From JBOGJG01 sp050747825 (lineage in GTDB: Bacteria > Acidobacteriota > UBA6911 > RPQK01 > JBOGJG01), in assembly GCA_050747825.1 (NCBI GenBank), contig JBOGJG010000398.1, positions 1 through 27,283 on the forward strand: a DNA stretch of 27,283 bases, written 5' to 3'. This document shows, in pieces, positions 20,427-27,283 of this stretch. The position numbers and the translations under genes were made by a program. The notes under the pieces were generated by a model. The model was given only the letters and a program-made list of their open reading frames with translations. It was not told the origin of the DNA and searched no databases. Position 1 is the first letter of the stretch. Each line of letters begins with the position of its first letter.

Positions 20427-21938
20427 ATGACTGACAAACGAGTAATCATAGTTTGTGTTTTGCTGGCCATCGGAACAATGGTATCCGCACTTGTGGCCCA
20501 GGCGGCTGAGCCGGTGCAGGCCCTTCAGGAGGTTACGGAAGAAAGACAAATTTTGGCGCTCACGTATCCGGAGGGCCCGACGATTAGCATCGAATTCCAG
20601 GGAACTGTCCGTCTTCCCAGGTCGGATGGCGAAGCAAAGGTCGAAAGAAAAGAAGGCTTTACTGAAATCGAAATTGAGCTGGATGAGCTTAAGCCGGCCG
20701 TCTATTTTGGCGGAGACTATAACACCTATGTGCTCTGGGTGGTCTCTCCTGAAGGGCATGTGGACAACCTTGGGGAGTTCGTCCTGAATGGCAATCGAAG
20801 CAAGCTTGATGTGACCACTCCCTTGGAAACCTTCGGAATGTTCGTCACAGCCGAGCCTCACTTCCTGGTGGACCTGCCCAGCCGCTTCGTAGTGCTGGAA
20901 AACTCGAGGCCGACCCGGGACATCGCTCCCCTGAAAATCTCGCAGCTCCAGTACCGGGGCTATGCGGGTATCTACAATTTCGAGCGCGAGACGCTGGCCA
21001 ATATGCCGGAAGCCGACGATGAGGTCCGGGCAGATCTGGAGCAGGCGCGTACGTCTGTCGAGCTGGCAGTAAGAGCCGGTGCGGAGCAGTTTGCGCCTGA
21101 GAAATTACAGGAGGCGCGCCTCAAGCTGGAGGAGACCGAAAGGGCGGCTCTCACTGCCAGCGCCGGTAACATGATGCTGCTGGGCAAGGAGGTCGTGCGA
21201 ATTGCGGTAGACGCTCAGAAAATGGCTCAGCAGCAGGCGTTTCAGGCGGCCCTGGATGCCGAGCGGCAGACTCATCAGGACGAAACGACGCGTCTGGCCC
21301 AGGCCATTGAGCAGGCGCAAAGTGAGGCGGACCGGGCCAGGCTGGAAGCCCAGAGGCGGGAACTTGAGTTAGAGATGGAAGCTCGAGCCCGAGCCCAGGC
21401 GCAGCGCCAGGCTCTAGAGGCGGCCCAAGAGGCTAGCGAAGCCCAGCGCCAGGCGGCAGATGCTCGCCAGAAGGCGGAGCAGGCCCGACAGGAACGGGAG
21501 GAAGCCCGTGAAAAAATGTTCGAGGCTCTGAGCCGTGTGGCTGAGACTCGCGAGACCGCGCGAGGCCTGATCGTCAGCCTGCCGGATATCCTGTTCGATT
21601 TCAATAAGGCTGCCTTAAAAGTCCAGGCCCGCGAAATTCTAAGCAAGATTTCCGGAATTTTGCTGGTGGCACAAGATTACCAGTTGAGTGTGGAAGGACA
21701 CACCGACGGTATCGGCAGTGACGAATACAATCTGAAGCTCTCGCGTCAGCGGGCCGATTCCGTGCATGATTACCTGGTTCAGGCGGGACTCAGTCCCGGC
21801 ATCATCACCACCGTCGGATTTGGCGAATCGAAACCCGTAGCGTCCAACCAGACAGATGAAGGACGCCGGCAGAACCGCCGCGTGGAAATCGTCATTCTGG
21901 AAGGACAGACGTTTACGATTGAGATGAGCGCGAGGTGA
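20427..21938 (+). CDS. OmpA-domain protein with long coiled coil
   Basis: This 503-residue exported protein has a signal peptide (about 1-26, cleavage after AQA). A beta-rich N-terminal part extends to about 190, and an Ala/Gln/Glu/Arg-rich coiled coil spans about 264-378. The C-terminal OmpA-like domain (about 386-495) contains ILFDFNKAAL, VEGHTDGIGSDEYN and LSRQRADSV, which bind the peptide of peptidoglycan. It probably links the cell wall to the outer envelope. ATG 20427 is chosen because TGGAGGT (20414-20420) precedes it; the frame is open to a TTG at 20376 but that N-terminus would lack the Shine-Dalgarno sequence and spoil the signal peptide. A sigma54-like promoter lies just upstream. 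The VWA gene follows within 60 bp and may be co-transcribed. Confidence 0.9.
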   Translation: MTDKRVIIVCVLLAIGTMVSALVAQAAEPVQALQEVTEERQILALTYPEGPTISIEFQGTVRLPRSDGEAKVERKEGFTEIEIELDELKPAVYFGGDYNTYVLWVVSPEGHVDNLGEFVLNGNRSKLDVTTPLETFGMFVTAEPHFLVDLPSRFVVLENSRPTRDIAPLKISQLQYRGYAGIYNFERETLANMPEADDEVRADLEQARTSVELAVRAGAEQFAPEKLQEARLKLEETERAALTASAGNMMLLGKEVVRIAVDAQKMAQQQAFQAALDAERQTHQDETTRLAQAIEQAQSEADRARLEAQRRELELEMEARARAQAQRQALEAAQEASEAQRQAADARQKAEQARQEREEAREKMFEALSRVAETRETARGLIVSLPDILFDFNKAALKVQAREILSKISGILLVAQDYQLSVEGHTDGIGSDEYNLKLSRQRADSVHDYLVQAGLSPGIITTVGFGESKPVASNQTDEGRRQNRRVEIVILEGQTFTIEMSAR

Positions 21939-21946
21939 GTGAAGAA

Positions 21947-22041
21947 AGGCCTGAGGCCTGAGGTTTAGGTTTGGAGACGATTTGCATGGAGAAGCCATGA
22001 TTTGTCGGTTGCCGGCCTCGGACCTCAAGCCTCGGACCTCG
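21947..22041. repeat. AGGCCTG / GACCTCG heptads across the VWA gene start
   Basis: AGGCCTG, AGGCCTG and AGGTTTA (21947-21967) lie upstream of the VWA start codon. GGCCTCG, GACCTCA, AGCCTCG and GACCTCG (22014-22041) lie within its first codons. Both sets have a 7-bp period and are partly complementary, so they could pair around the start codon. The coding part specifies residues of about 7-15 of the signal peptide n-region. Confidence 0.65.
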
Positions 22042-22956
22042 GGTCTTCTTTTCCTCCTCCTTCTCTGCGCTTCGACCTCAGCCCAGCGCCCTGTTTTCAC
22101 CGTCGCCGCCGACTTGGTGCTCCTCAATGTTTCGGTCAAGGACAGCCAGGGCCATCCTGTGGTCGGCTTGAGGCAATCGGATTTTGCGGTTCTTGAGGAG
22201 GGGCGCCGTCGGCAGATCACCTATTTTGAAGAGCAGAACAGCCCTCTGGCTGTGGTCCTGCTCATGGATACCAGCAGCAGCATGGAAGGCAAGCCTTTGC
22301 TGGAGGCCAAACGTGCCGCCCTGGCCTTTGTTGACCAGATGCCTGCCCATACTGAAATAGCGCTGGTTGGCTTCAATGATCGCGTTAGCCTTTTGCAGCC
22401 CTTCAGTTCCATGACCTCGGATCTGCGGGCCGCCATTGGGCGGCTCACCGCCTCGGGAGGAACTGCCCTTTACGACGCCGTCAAAAAAGGTTTCGAGGTT
22501 ATGCAAGAGGCTCGCCACCGGCGCCATATTGTGGTTCTTTTCAGCGACGGCCAGGACCAGGACAGCCGTGCCTCCTTTGCTCAAATCGAGCGGCTGGTGC
22601 AGGGCTCAGACTCCGTAATCTTCTCGGTTGGAGAATACAGCGAAATAGACCGGGATCTGTTTATGACGGGCGAAAAGTACTACAAGGAGCCTGCCTTTGA
22701 AGTGAACCTCAATCCGGTTTGGATCCTGCGCGAACTGGCGGACTTGACGGGCGGTAGTGCCTTTTTCCCCCAGCCTGGCGGCTCGCTTCAGGAGATCTTT
22801 GGCCGGATTGCCCGCGAACTGCGCCTCCAGTACCTGCTCGGCTACGTCCCGGCGCCTCCCTCAGCACAACCCGAATTCCGTAAGGTGGAAGTACAGGTCG
22901 AGAACCCGGGCAGTGACTACACCGTACGCACCCGCCGCGGATATCGCTACTATTAA
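21997..22956 (+). CDS. VWA-domain protein, acidobacterial VWFA-related type
   Basis: This 319-residue exported protein begins with a signal peptide (n-region to 16, hydrophobic 17-27). A short beta domain follows (about 32-80; VLLNVSVKDSQGHPVVGL, DFAVLEEG) that typifies the acidobacterial VWFA-related family. The VWA domain (about 84-270) has an intact metal site: Asp91-x-Ser93-x-Ser95, Thr in GGTALYDAV, and Asp in FSDGQDQDS. Members bind proteins in a metal-dependent way; their targets are not known. ATG 21997 is chosen because GGAG lies 5 bases upstream; an in-frame TTG at 21982 is the alternative. The gene ends 11 bp from the convergent protease gene. Confidence 0.92.
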   Translation: MICRLPASDLKPRTSGLLFLLLLCASTSAQRPVFTVAADLVLLNVSVKDSQGHPVVGLRQSDFAVLEEGRRRQITYFEEQNSPLAVVLLMDTSSSMEGKPLLEAKRAALAFVDQMPAHTEIALVGFNDRVSLLQPFSSMTSDLRAAIGRLTASGGTALYDAVKKGFEVMQEARHRRHIVVLFSDGQDQDSRASFAQIERLVQGSDSVIFSVGEYSEIDRDLFMTGEKYYKEPAFEVNLNPVWILRELADLTGGSAFFPQPGGSLQEIFGRIARELRLQYLLGYVPAPPSAQPEFRKVEVQVENPGSDYTVRTRRGYRYY

Positions 22957-22967
22957 TAGCCCGCATT

Positions 22968-23939
22968 TCACTCAAGAAACCGGATCGGCACCGGGATGAA
23001 GGTGATAGCGAGGATCAGGAGTCCGATCAGCGCGACGACCAGGCGCCGCCGGCCCAGCAGGACGCCTCCGATCAAGGGGCGCGGGTGGCGAAAGCCGATA
23101 AAGGTCAAAAGCATTGCAAACACCAGGTACATAAGGGTGGGAAAGGAATAGAGCCCGAGCAGTATCAGTCCGGCGAACACCCCATAGGAGATCAGGCGAT
23201 GAGCTCGCGAGCCGAAGAGCGCATAAACGACATGTCCTCCATCTAACTGCCCAAAAGGCAGGAGATTCATGCTGGTCGCCAGCACTCCAAACCAGGCGGC
23301 CCATCCGATCGGGTGCAAATTGATGTAAGGACCTTCGCCCGCATAGAAGAAGTAGGCCGCGAGTTGGAAGAGCAGAGGAAATCCAAACTGCAGGCCCTGT
23401 GCAACCGGCTCTGTCATAGCGTGCGCCTCCGACCATTGCAGTCCGACGATGGCCGCGGGAACGATGAAGACAAAACCGGCTAGAGGGCCGGCGATCCCCA
23501 CATCAAAGAGTTGACGGCTGTCCCTGAACAAAGACTTGATGCGAATCACGGCGCCAAAAGTGCCAAAAGGGTTGATGGGCGGCGGCGCCGGAATAACATA
23601 GGGCAGAGTGGCTTTGATCCCGTAATAGCGGCAGGTCAGATAATGGCCCATTTCGTGGGCCAGGAGAATGGCCAGCAGGGTGAAGGAAAAAGGAATGCCG
23701 TTGAAAATATCCAGCGGGTTGACCAGCACGGCAAAAAGCCGGGCGTGTGCTTCCTCAGCGCTGGTGCTCACGAACTGGACATGCCAGAAAAATCCTGCCG
23801 CAATTGTGGTTAAGACACTGATCAGAAATAAGCAGGCAGCCAGCAGAAATCGCGGCTGTTCGGGTGACAGCATGGGGTCCGGCCGCTGAAAATAAGGGAG
23901 GGCATCCTGGGGCGTTGGTGGATGGTACTGCTCGCTCAA
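22968..23939 (-). CDS. Site-2-type intramembrane metalloprotease (M50)
   Basis: This 323-residue integral membrane protease of the S2P/M50 group has several hydrophobic segments, beginning at about 31-52. The zinc site is His95-Glu96-x-x-His99 (AHEMGH) with the third ligand Asp233 in NLLPFGQLDGGH. Family members cleave within membrane helices of regulatory substrates; the substrate is unknown. There are no PDZ or CBS domains, so this is a compact version. The start is a TTG at 23939, seven bases after the HU-like stop; an ATG at 23873 (residue 23, just before the first helix) is a good alternative. It is likely co-transcribed with the HU-like gene. Confidence 0.9.
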   Translation of the reverse strand: MSEQYHPPTPQDALPYFQRPDPMLSPEQPRFLLAACLFLISVLTTIAAGFFWHVQFVSTSAEEAHARLFAVLVNPLDIFNGIPFSFTLLAILLAHEMGHYLTCRYYGIKATLPYVIPAPPPINPFGTFGAVIRIKSLFRDSRQLFDVGIAGPLAGFVFIVPAAIVGLQWSEAHAMTEPVAQGLQFGFPLLFQLAAYFFYAGEGPYINLHPIGWAAWFGVLATSMNLLPFGQLDGGHVVYALFGSRAHRLISYGVFAGLILLGLYSFPTLMYLVFAMLLTFIGFRHPRPLIGGVLLGRRRLVVALIGLLILAITFIPVPIRFLE

Positions 23940-23946
23940 AGCATCG

Positions 23947-24213
23947 CTACGGAAATCGGATTTCTTTGCCGGGTTTAAAGCGCACTGTTTTGCCGGGAGG
24001 GATGGGGACTTCGTGGCCCGTCCTGGGATTGCGACCGATGCCGCTCTTGCGGGGCTTCACTACGAATACTCCGAACCCTCGCAGCTCGATTCGTTCGCCC
24101 CTGCGCAAAGCTTCTTTGAGAGCATTGAAAACAGAGTTAACCGCCACCTCGGCTTTCACTTTTGTAACCGCCATTTCTTGAGAAATCCGAGTGACGATAT
24201 TTTGCTTGATCAC
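23947..24213 (-). CDS. HU/IHF-family DNA-binding protein
   Basis: This 88-residue protein has the full length of the HU/IHF family. It has an N-terminal helical half (IVTRISQEMAVTK...), then ELRGFGVFVV, the DNA-bending arm GRNPRTG, and the closing VRFKPGKEIR. It compacts and bends DNA. The start is GTG 24213, with GGGAGG about 10 bases upstream on the minus strand. A good sigma70-type promoter lies at 24247-24276. It cannot be assigned to HU or to an IHF subunit with confidence. The M50 protease gene follows after 7 bp. Confidence 0.95.
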   Translation of the reverse strand: MIKQNIVTRISQEMAVTKVKAEVAVNSVFNALKEALRRGERIELRGFGVFVVKPRKSGIGRNPRTGHEVPIPPGKTVRFKPGKEIRFP

Positions 24214-24246
24214 GGTATATCCAGCCTCCCTTAACCTGTTAATTTG

Positions 24247-24276
24247 ACTTTACTTGCATTGCCTCAAAGCTGTCAA
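24247..24276 (-). promoter_or_regulatory. Sigma70-type promoter of HU-like gene
   Basis: On the minus strand a perfect TTGACA (24271-24276) is followed after 18 bp by TAAAGT (24247-24252). The predicted start near 24240 gives a leader of about 27 nt that contains the GGGAGG ribosome-binding site. Confidence 0.55.
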
Positions 24277-24355
24277 GGAAAGAGGAGCCATGGCGATAGA
24301 ATTTACTCAATAGCAGCTCCTGACAGGTTCTTTGGTTCCCTAGTCAAGCAAAAAT

Positions 24356-24398
24356 CCCACCGTCTGTGACGGTGGTGATGTCCCGGTGGGCTTTGCCC
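24356..24398 (+). promoter_or_regulatory. leuS leader with mutually exclusive hairpins
   Basis: CCCACCG (24356-24362) can pair with CGGTGGT (24370-24376) or with CGGTGGG (24384-24390), but not both. A further small stem, GGGC-TTT-GCCC (24388-24398), competes with the second pairing. The region lies 85-130 bp before leuS. No T-box sequence and no leucine-rich leader peptide is visible, so any regulatory role is inference. Confidence 0.4.
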
Positions 24399-24475
24399 GT
24401 ACCATGAGCTGACGACTGGCCTCGGCTCTGAGACAATAATCATCAAGAACCACAGAACCACGGAACTAGGCGAAT

Positions 24476-24529
24476 ATGACTTTTGCAGCCAAAAAAACTA
24501 AAATTCCAAGCTGTGACCCCAGAATATAA
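24476..24529 (+). other. Short out-of-frame ORF at leuS start (17 codons)
   Basis: ATG 24476 opens 17 codons (MTFAAKKTKIPSCDPRI) ending at TAA 24527-24529, overlapping the leuS start in another frame. It contains an A7 run (24491-24497). One base fewer in this run would join the ATG in frame to leuS. It may be a leader ORF, or the true leuS start hidden by a homopolymer error. Confidence 0.3.
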
Positions 24530-26996
24530 CTTTCGGGCCATCGAGCCGAAATGGCAGCAGCGTTGGTGGGACAATAAGGAATTTGAGACGCAGCCGGATC
24601 CGGCGAAGCCAAAGTACTATGTCCTGGAAATGTTGCCGTATCCTTCGGGCGCGCTACACCTGGGGCATGTCAGAAATTATTCGCTCGGTGACTCCGTGGC
24701 CCGTTTCAAGAGGATGCAGGGATTTAATGTTCTGCATCCGCTGGGTTGGGACGCCTTTGGCTTGCCGGCCGAGAATGCGGCCATCAAGAACAACATCCCT
24801 CCGGAAAAGTGGACGCTGGAGAATATAGCGCGCATGAAGAAGCAGAGCCTGCGTATGGGCTGGTCCTATGACTGGACGCGCGAGATCGCTACCTGCCTCC
24901 CCGATTATTACCGCTGGAACCAGTGGTTTTTCCTGCGGATGTACCAGAAGGGGTTGGCCTACAAACGAAAGGGAACGGTCAACTGGTGCGACAAGTGCCA
25001 GACCGTGCTGGCCAATGAGCAGGTCATCAACGGCTGCTGCTGGCGCGATGATACCCCGGTGGCCCAGAAAGAACTGGAGCAGTGGTACTGGCGAATCACC
25101 GATTATGCCGAAGAATTGCTGCGGGACCTTGAAGATCTCCCAGACTGGCCGGAGAAGGTCCTTACCATGCAGCGTAACTGGATTGGAAAATCAGTGGGCG
25201 CCAGGGTTCGCTTTGAGTTGAAAGACGACGGCGCCGGAGCGGCAGGCGGCCGGGAAGCTATCGACATCTTTACGACTCGTGTGGACACGATATTCGGAGC
25301 TACTTTTATGGTTTTGGCCCCTGAGCACGAGTTGGTGCGCTCCTGGTTTGGAGACCCCCAGCATGGACAGCAGCTTTCTCAATTTGCGGAAGAGATGCGC
25401 CGGGCAGACACGACCGCCCGGATGGCGGAGACGGCGGAAAAGCGCGGAGTCTTCACCGGCCGCTATGCCATCAACCCGTTCAGCGAGGAAAAAATTCCCA
25501 TCTGGGTGGCCAACTTTGTCTTAATGGAGTACGGCACGGGAGCGATCATGGCTGTGCCGGCGCATGACGAGCGCGACTTCGAATTTGCCCGCAAGTACGA
25601 TCTTCCCATCAGGAGGGTCATTGTGCCCTCTGAAGGGGAGTCCCCGGCCGAGACGGCTTACACCGACTACGGCCGCCTGGTTGAAAGCGGCGCTTTTTCC
25701 GGGCTGGCCTCCCAAGAAGCCCAGGAACAAATGATCCGATTTGCTGTAGACAAGGGCTTCGGAGAAGAAAGCATCTCCTATCGTCTCAAAGATTGGGGCA
25801 TCAGCCGGCAGCGCTACTGGGGAACTCCGATCCCCATTATCTATTGCCAAAAGTGCGGGACTGTGCCCGTTCCCGAAGAGGATCTACCGGTCGTCCTGCC
25901 GAAGATGGATCGCATGCAACTGGGCGGATCTCCTCTGGAGACGGTTGCCGAGTTTGTGAACGTGATCTGTCCTGAATGCGCAGGCCCGGCCCGCCGCGAG
26001 ACGGATACCATGGACACCTTCGTAGACAGTTCATGGTATTTCTACCGTTATACGGATCCCCAAATCGACACCTGTCCCATTCATAAGGAAACCGTGAAGT
26101 ACTGGTTTCCCGTCGATCTTTATATCGGGGGAGTCGAGCATGCCATCCTCCACCTCATCTACATGCGCTTCTTTACTAAAGTGATGTGCGACCTCGGATT
26201 GGTCGAATTCAATGAACCGGTTACCTGTCTTTTCACCCAGGGGATGGTGATTAAAGGCGGCGCCAAGATGAGCAAGTCGCTCGGGAACGTCGTGGAGCCG
26301 GATGCGATCGTTCAGGAGTACGGAGCGGATACCCTCAGGCTGTTTATCCAGTTTGCGGCTCCGCCCGATCGCGATCTGGACTGGAATGAGCAGGGGCTGG
26401 AGGGCTGCTGGCGCTTTCTTAATCGAGTGTGGAGACTCCTCCATGCGAATCGGGAAGGTATTGTAGATAAGGTCTCCAATACCGCTGGCGTCGAGCTTTC
26501 CGAGGCAGGACGACAGCTTCGCCGAGAGTTGCACCAGACGATCCGAAAGGTGACTGACGACCTGGAACGCCTGCACCAGAACACTGCCATCGCGGCCCAG
26601 ATGGAATTTCTTAATTCGCTTTATGAGTATGCCGCCGCCGGAAATGTGGACGCTGCTCTGATGAAGGAAGTTCTTGAAATGATGGCTTTGATGCTGGCGC
26701 CCTTCGCGCCCCATTTTGCCGAAGAGATGTGGGAGGTGCTGGGACATTCAGAGTCACTGGCGCATGCGCCCTGGCCGCGTTACGATCCTGAGCTGGCACG
26801 TGAGGAGACGATTGAGATCATCGTCCAGGTCAACGGTAAGGTGCGCTCCAGGTTTTCCGCCGCACCTGGGATCTCTAAAGAAGAGATGGAGAAGCGAGCC
26901 CTGGAAGATGAAAAGGTCAAAGAGTTCCCTGCCGGTAAGGCCATTCGCAAGGTAATTGTCATACCGAGGAAGCTAGTGAATATCGTAGTCGGCTGA
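24483..26996 (+). CDS. leuS: Leucyl-tRNA synthetase
   Basis: This class I synthetase of up to 837 residues charges tRNA-Leu. It has the HIGH-type motif His59-Leu-Gly-His62 (PSGALHLGH). A CP1 editing domain (about 225-420) includes TTRVDTIFG near 264 and GTGAIMAVPAHDERD near 352. Zinc-type cysteine pairs are WCDKC (about 175-180) and YCQKCG/ICPEC in the second insertion. KMSKS is at 595-599, followed by the anticodon-binding and C-terminal domains. The start is uncertain: TTG 24483 is the first possible codon (in-frame TGA at 24477), GTG 24513 would give an N-terminus of the same length as E. coli LeuS, and an ATG at 24476 is out of frame because of the A7 run. None has a strong Shine-Dalgarno sequence. 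Confidence 0.97.
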   Translation: MQPKKLKFQAVTPEYNFRAIEPKWQQRWWDNKEFETQPDPAKPKYYVLEMLPYPSGALHLGHVRNYSLGDSVARFKRMQGFNVLHPLGWDAFGLPAENAAIKNNIPPEKWTLENIARMKKQSLRMGWSYDWTREIATCLPDYYRWNQWFFLRMYQKGLAYKRKGTVNWCDKCQTVLANEQVINGCCWRDDTPVAQKELEQWYWRITDYAEELLRDLEDLPDWPEKVLTMQRNWIGKSVGARVRFELKDDGAGAAGGREAIDIFTTRVDTIFGATFMVLAPEHELVRSWFGDPQHGQQLSQFAEEMRRADTTARMAETAEKRGVFTGRYAINPFSEEKIPIWVANFVLMEYGTGAIMAVPAHDERDFEFARKYDLPIRRVIVPSEGESPAETAYTDYGRLVESGAFSGLASQEAQEQMIRFAVDKGFGEESISYRLKDWGISRQRYWGTPIPIIYCQKCGTVPVPEEDLPVVLPKMDRMQLGGSPLETVAEFVNVICPECAGPARRETDTMDTFVDSSWYFYRYTDPQIDTCPIHKETVKYWFPVDLYIGGVEHAILHLIYMRFFTKVMCDLGLVEFNEPVTCLFTQGMVIKGGAKMSKSLGNVVEPDAIVQEYGADTLRLFIQFAAPPDRDLDWNEQGLEGCWRFLNRVWRLLHANREGIVDKVSNTAGVELSEAGRQLRRELHQTIRKVTDDLERLHQNTAIAAQMEFLNSLYEYAAAGNVDAALMKEVLEMMALMLAPFAPHFAEEMWEVLGHSESLAHAPWPRYDPELAREETIEIIVQVNGKVRSRFSAAPGISKEEMEKRALEDEKVKEFPAGKAIRKVIVIPRKLVNIVVG

Positions 26997-27079
26997 CCGG
27001 TAGATGAGCAAGGGCATGCCAATTAAAATGAGGGTCTGGAACCTTTTACCAATTTGTCAATTTTTACAGGGTTACCAGT

Positions 27080-27198
<119 letters not shown>

Positions 27199-27221
27199 TC
27201 TTGGTACGATCGAGCCCATTC

Positions 27222-27247
27222 TTATGATAAAAATTATGATAAAAATT
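27222..27247. repeat. TTATGATAAAAA direct repeat (two units)
   Basis: TTATGATAAAAA occurs twice in tandem (27222-27233 and 27234-27245), followed by TT. It is very AT-rich and may form part of a promoter for a gene outside the window, or a small duplication. Confidence 0.75.
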
Positions 27248-27283
27248 CGCTATTCGAAGCGGAGACACTCCCAGCAGGAAACC

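Noticed and set aside
24340..24480. T-box riboswitch before leuS
   Set aside because: I see neither the T-box sequence nor a specifier loop, and this is not a Firmicutes-like context.

Overview
The window is about 27 kb of moderately GC-rich, gene-dense bacterial DNA. Several protein types point to Acidobacteriota: a VWA protein of the acidobacterial VWFA-related type, a CRTAC1-like FG-GAP/ASPIC lipoprotein, a multiheme cytochrome fused to TPRs, an exported HEAT protein, and an NtrC-type two-component pair. This assignment is an inference from protein families, because no rRNA or tRNA gene lies in the window.

Layout. (1) 1-3198: heptad arrays, a zinc alcohol dehydrogenase, an SDR oxidoreductase, a doubtful small ORF and a SnoaL-like lipoprotein. 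(2) 3205-11059: a minus-strand membrane cytochrome/TPR protein, divergent from a histidine kinase - sigma54 response regulator - FG-GAP lipoprotein operon. (3) 11200-15213, minus strand: a tight operon of HTH-REC regulator, SGNH hydrolase, Tat-exported sulfatase and exported nitrilase-family amidohydrolase. (4) 15386-19899: exported HEAT protein, an unknown 95-residue protein with a probable leaderless start, a small membrane protein coupled to a sodium:solute symporter, and endonuclease IV (nfo). (5) 19951-22956: zinc-ribbon protein, OmpA-domain coiled-coil protein and VWA protein. (6) 22968-24213, minus strand: M50 site-2-type protease and HU-like protein. (7) 24483-26996: leuS behind a structured leader. 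The window ends in another heptad array.

The most coherent system is a candidate sigma54 circuit. The regulator at 7869-9299 has an intact GAFTGA loop. I find two close matches to the -24/-12 consensus (GG-N10-GC), one upstream of the cytochrome/TPR gene (6076-6091, minus) and one upstream of the OmpA-like gene (20369-20385, plus). A perfect 8-bp inverted repeat at 6181-6201 lies about 100 bp upstream of the cytochrome promoter, where an enhancer site for the regulator would be expected.

The second theme is repeats. At least five different 7-bp tandem repeat families occur (GGTCAGY, GTGGCRG, GRAACTT, GGCTGTA, and AGGCCTG/GACCTCG-like). One array lies inside the cytochrome reading frame and others touch start codons. 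Two related long palindromes sit at gene 3' ends. The repeats, the leuS leader and the sulfatase operon are the other parts most worth following up.
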